NCBI RefSeq assembly: GCF_000620145.1
Contig: NZ_KK211082.1
Span: 181,198-245,197, forward strand
DNA from: Deefgea rivuli DSM 18356
GTDB lineage: Bacteria; Pseudomonadota; Gammaproteobacteria; Burkholderiales; Chitinibacteraceae
Length of the DNA stretch: 64,000 nucleotides
Reading direction: 5' to 3'
In this document: positions 62,134 to 64,000 of the stretch, piece after piece
Numbering within the stretch: position 1 is the stretch's first letter
Layout of the letters: every line of letters starts with the position of its first letter
Notes under the pieces: generated by a model
What the model saw: only the letters and a program-made list of their open reading frames with translations
Told to the model about the DNA's origin: nothing
Databases searched by the model: none
Position numbers and translations under genes: made by a program

Positions 62134-62946
62134 CTAAGGCAAAGCCACTTGAATATTGTGGCTCAATGCCGACGGCACGACGACGGGGCTGCCATCAATC
62201 GGCGCGCTGAGAATATCGGCTTGCACGCCGTATAAAGATTGCACCAAGGCTGGCGTAACGATGTCGCGCGGTGCGCCTTGCGCGACGATTTGTCCGTCTT
62301 GCATCGCCACCAACACATCGGCGTAGCGCGCCGCCGCGATCAAATCATGCAGCACCATCACAATGCTCGCGCCTTGTCGCGTCAGCCTTTGCGCCAAAGA
62401 CAGCACTTCGATTTGATGCCCGAGATCGAGCATACTAATCGGCTCATCAAGCAGCATCAGCGGTGCGGCCTGCGCCAAAATCATCGCCAACCAGCAACGC
62501 TGCCGCTGCCCACCAGACAGTCGCTCAAGCCTTTGCTCGGCCAAATCGCTGACATTACACGCCGCCATTGCGTCTTCAACCACAGTTTGATCGTGCGCCG
62601 ACCATTGTTTTAACCAGCTTTGATGTGGATGACGACCATAGCGCACCAAATCAGTCACGGTGATGCCTTCGGGCGCGAGCGGGGATTGCGGCAACAGCGC
62701 AATCGAATGCGCCGCTTGGCGTGGGCTGAGCTGCCACACATCGCTGCCATCGACGCGAATCTGGCCAGCGCACGGCGGCTGCAAACGCGCAATGGCGCGC
62801 AGCAGCGTTGATTTGCCACAGCCGTTCGGCCCCACAATAACGACCAATTGCCCCGCCGCCACGTTCAAGTTCACATCCCGAACCGTCGCCGCGTTTTGGG
62901 TATTATGCGGGTAGCGAACACTTAAATTTTCCACGACTAATCGCAT
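62134..62946 (-). CDS. iron-chelate/cobalamin ABC transporter ATP-binding protein (FecE/FepC type)
   Basis: A 270-residue ATPase: Walker A GPNGCGKST, signature LSGGQRQR, Walker B MLLDEPIS and the switch His in VLHDL. The layout (ATVRDVNLNVAAGQLVVIVGPN, then PLAPEGITVTDLVRYGRHPHQSWL) fits FecE/FepC/BtuD-type subunits. The start with AGGA seven bases upstream at 62946 is chosen. The matching permease is encoded upstream on the same strand but is separated by 760 bp of repeats. Confidence 0.93.
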   Translation of the reverse strand: MRLVVENLSVRYPHNTQNAATVRDVNLNVAAGQLVVIVGPNGCGKSTLLRAIARLQPPCAGQIRVDGSDVWQLSPRQAAHSIALLPQSPLAPEGITVTDLVRYGRHPHQSWLKQWSAHDQTVVEDAMAACNVSDLAEQRLERLSGGQRQRCWLAMILAQAAPLMLLDEPISMLDLGHQIEVLSLAQRLTRQGASIVMVLHDLIAAARYADVLVAMQDGQIVAQGAPRDIVTPALVQSLYGVQADILSAPIDGSPVVVPSALSHNIQVALP

Positions 62947-62982
62947 CGTTATTCCTGTTTTCTTCATAGATACACCATCTGT

Positions 62983-63028
62983 GTATTGCTATGGAGATCT
63001 CAAATATTAAAGGCTACAAGCAGATACC
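62983..63028 (+). repeat. Small GTAT-ATACC hairpin repeat (between ABC ATPase and large element)
   Basis: GTATTGCTATGGAGATC..ATTAAAGGCTACAAGCAG, ATACC. Stem partial. It is on one side of large copy 5; another small copy (63524) is on the other. Confidence 0.6.
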
Positions 63029-63052
63029 GCTTAAATAGCGGGGTAATCAAAT

Positions 63053-63509
63053 TTGATATTTAGAACCAATGCTTCACTTCACTTGAAAGCATCAACTGCT
63101 CTAATTAGCATGGTCGCGCTAATGCCGCGCGGCACTGACTTTCTTTGCTTCGCCAAAGAAAGTAAGCAAAGAAAGGCGACCCTAGTATCTGCGTCCGACT
63201 TCGTCGGATGCTAACCCGAGGTCATGGGCTACGCTAAGGCAACAAGTTGCCAAGCTACGCCACACCTCGCTGCGGACAGTCGGTTGCGCTCAAAACTCGT
63301 TCGGCCTCAAGGACAAAAGCATCGGCCTCACTCAAACATTGATCGCAAAAAACCCCGCCCCAATTGTTTCCCGAAAAAAGGGATCCCGCGTCGCTAAGCG
63401 GGGAAAAATCATCCCGCTAAGCTTTGGCGTCACCTCGCTCGGCTTGATACAAGGGATTTCGCGCAGCTCAACCATCGCGGTACGGCATCAAGACTAAATC
63501 CAAATATCA
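63053..63509 (-). repeat. Large structured repeat, copy 5 (longest, with extra module)
   Basis: In inverse orientation. It has the GCCGCGCGGC, TCCGACTTCGTCGGA and CCTTGTATCAAGCCGAGCGAGG parts. The distal hairpin is CTTTCTTTG/CAAAGAAAG, not CTTTTCTTG/CAAGAAAAG, so pairing is kept. Extra sequence (63215-63270 and 63360-63430, with CCCGCTAAGC/GCTAAGCGGG) makes it about 457 bp. The ends only partly match. Confidence 0.8.
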
Positions 63510-63523
63510 CCAATAAATAACAT

Positions 63524-63572
63524 GTATATCTACGAAGACCTTAAATACCAAGGCTTGTAATAATATACCCAT
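63524..63572 (+). repeat. Small GTAT-ATACC hairpin repeat (right of large copy 5)
   Basis: GTATATCTACGAAGACCTT, loop AAATACC, AAGGCTTGTAATAAT, ATACCCAT. The stem pairs with mismatches. Confidence 0.7.
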
Positions 63573-63620
63573 ACATTTTTAGGCTAAGCATTTGTTTCTT
63601 ATCAAAAACATAGTCCACAA

Positions 63621-63683
63621 AAAGCACGAGAGAATATGAATTTATTCGTGCCTTTCGGCCTTTTTTCGTGTCTTTCGTGATCC
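63621..63683. repeat. TTCGTGCCTTTCGGCC repeat
   Basis: AGCACGAGAGAATATGAAT..ATTCGTGCCTTTCGGCC, then TTTTTTCGTGTCTTTCGTG. The text matches part of the panB-panC spacer at 33563-33703. Hairpin plus T-run on the plus strand; function unknown. Confidence 0.5.
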
Positions 63684-63708
63684 ATTTGTTTTTGACTTTT
63701 AACAAAAC

Positions 63709-64000
63709 TCACTGCTTGCGAAACAGCACCCACAGCAAAAACGGGCCGCCCAAGATGCAGCTAATGACGCCGACGGGTACTTCAACACTGCCGCCTGCGC
63801 TGCGGCCCAAAGTGTCGGCGCAAACCACGAGTAGCGCGCCGAGCAAGGCTGAGCGCAGTAAAGGAACTTGATTTGGATTGCTCCAATGCCGCGCCAAAAT
63901 CGGTGCGGCCAGCGAAATAAATGCAATCGGCCCTGCGACTGAAACACCCAAGGCTGCCAGTGCAATGGTTAATAGCAGCATCAGCAATTGCGTTCGGCGC
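63709..64000 (-). CDS. iron-chelate ABC transporter permease (FecCD family), C-terminal part
   Basis: The last about 96 residues of a FecCD-type permease; the rest lies beyond the window. RRTQLLMLLLTIALAALGVSVAGPIAFISLAAPILARHW is the conserved coupling-helix region, and the end is GVISCILGGPFLLWVLFRKQ. It carries iron-siderophore, heme or cobalamin across the inner membrane. Its partner ATPase gene lies 760 bp downstream behind repeats. Confidence 0.88.
   Translation of the reverse strand, partial: RRTQLLMLLLTIALAALGVSVAGPIAFISLAAPILARHWSNPNQVPLLRSALLGALLVVCADTLGRSAGGSVEVPVGVISCILGGPFLLWVLFRKQ

Noticed and set aside
15072-63572. Integron attC sites
   Set aside because: The small hairpins have conserved ends and variable stems like attC, but they lack the GTTRRRY/RYYYAAC core pair and lie between housekeeping genes in both orientations, not in cassettes.

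Overview
This looks like a chromosomal segment of a motile betaproteobacterium. The protein families (C+ type L31, DUF2788, DUF502, DUF1415, YajQ, PpnP, histone-H1-like Ala/Lys protein, pcnB-folK-panB-panC order) and the moderate GC content fit the Neisseriales, most likely Chitinibacteraceae (Chitinibacter/Deefgea/Iodobacter-like). The genus is an inference from gene content only. No rRNA, tRNA, CRISPR array, prophage or transposase gene was recognised.

Layout. 1-7 kb: LysE-type exporter (partial), argG, small membrane proteins, ppnP, a c-di-GMP receptor (yajQ) next to a membrane diguanylate cyclase, and a GT39 glycosyltransferase. 7-10.6 kb: trxA, rho, rpmE and radA. 10.6-21.4 kb: a complete rod/hook operon flgBCDEFGHIJKL on the minus strand with a near-consensus sigma-54 promoter before flgB. 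21.5-29 kb: a 72-residue orphan, DUF4332, a large PatZ-like acyl-CoA synthetase/acetyltransferase, ppa, folA, a degenerate LytM lipoprotein, DUF1415 and a stand-alone short flagellin. 29-36.5 kb: YitT, a GGDEF-EAL protein, a membrane-anchored Mrr-like protein and pcnB-folK-panB-panC. 36.7-46.5 kb: PhzF, an AraC regulator with a large C-terminal extension, an M60/ImpA-like lipoprotein protease, a D,D-carboxypeptidase and an M29-like peptidase. 47.5-53.4 kb: a glycerate module (CdaR-type regulator, GntP-type permease, glycerate kinase), and a COG0523 GTPase behind a perfect palindromic operator. 53.5-64 kb: a class III nucleotidyl cyclase, an orphan Hint domain, gamma carbonic anhydrase, oligopeptidase A, a periplasmic binding protein, an H1-like protein, metY, and a split iron-chelate ABC transporter.

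The unexplained layer is non-coding. At least four dispersed repeat families fill the intergenic spaces. (i) Fourteen hairpin elements of 46-51 bp run from GTAT to ATACC(CAT); in most copies the stem sequences differ but still pair. (ii) Five large structured elements (about 280-460 bp), two with perfect 21-bp terminal inverted repeats, show compensatory stem changes and often lie between copies of (i). (iii) Five palindromes bounded by AAGTA/TACTT carry AAAAGTTTT arms. (iv) GTAGGTTGGGC-type palindromes also occur. Families (i) and (ii), alternating as a tandem at 46605-47468, are the best candidates for something undescribed.
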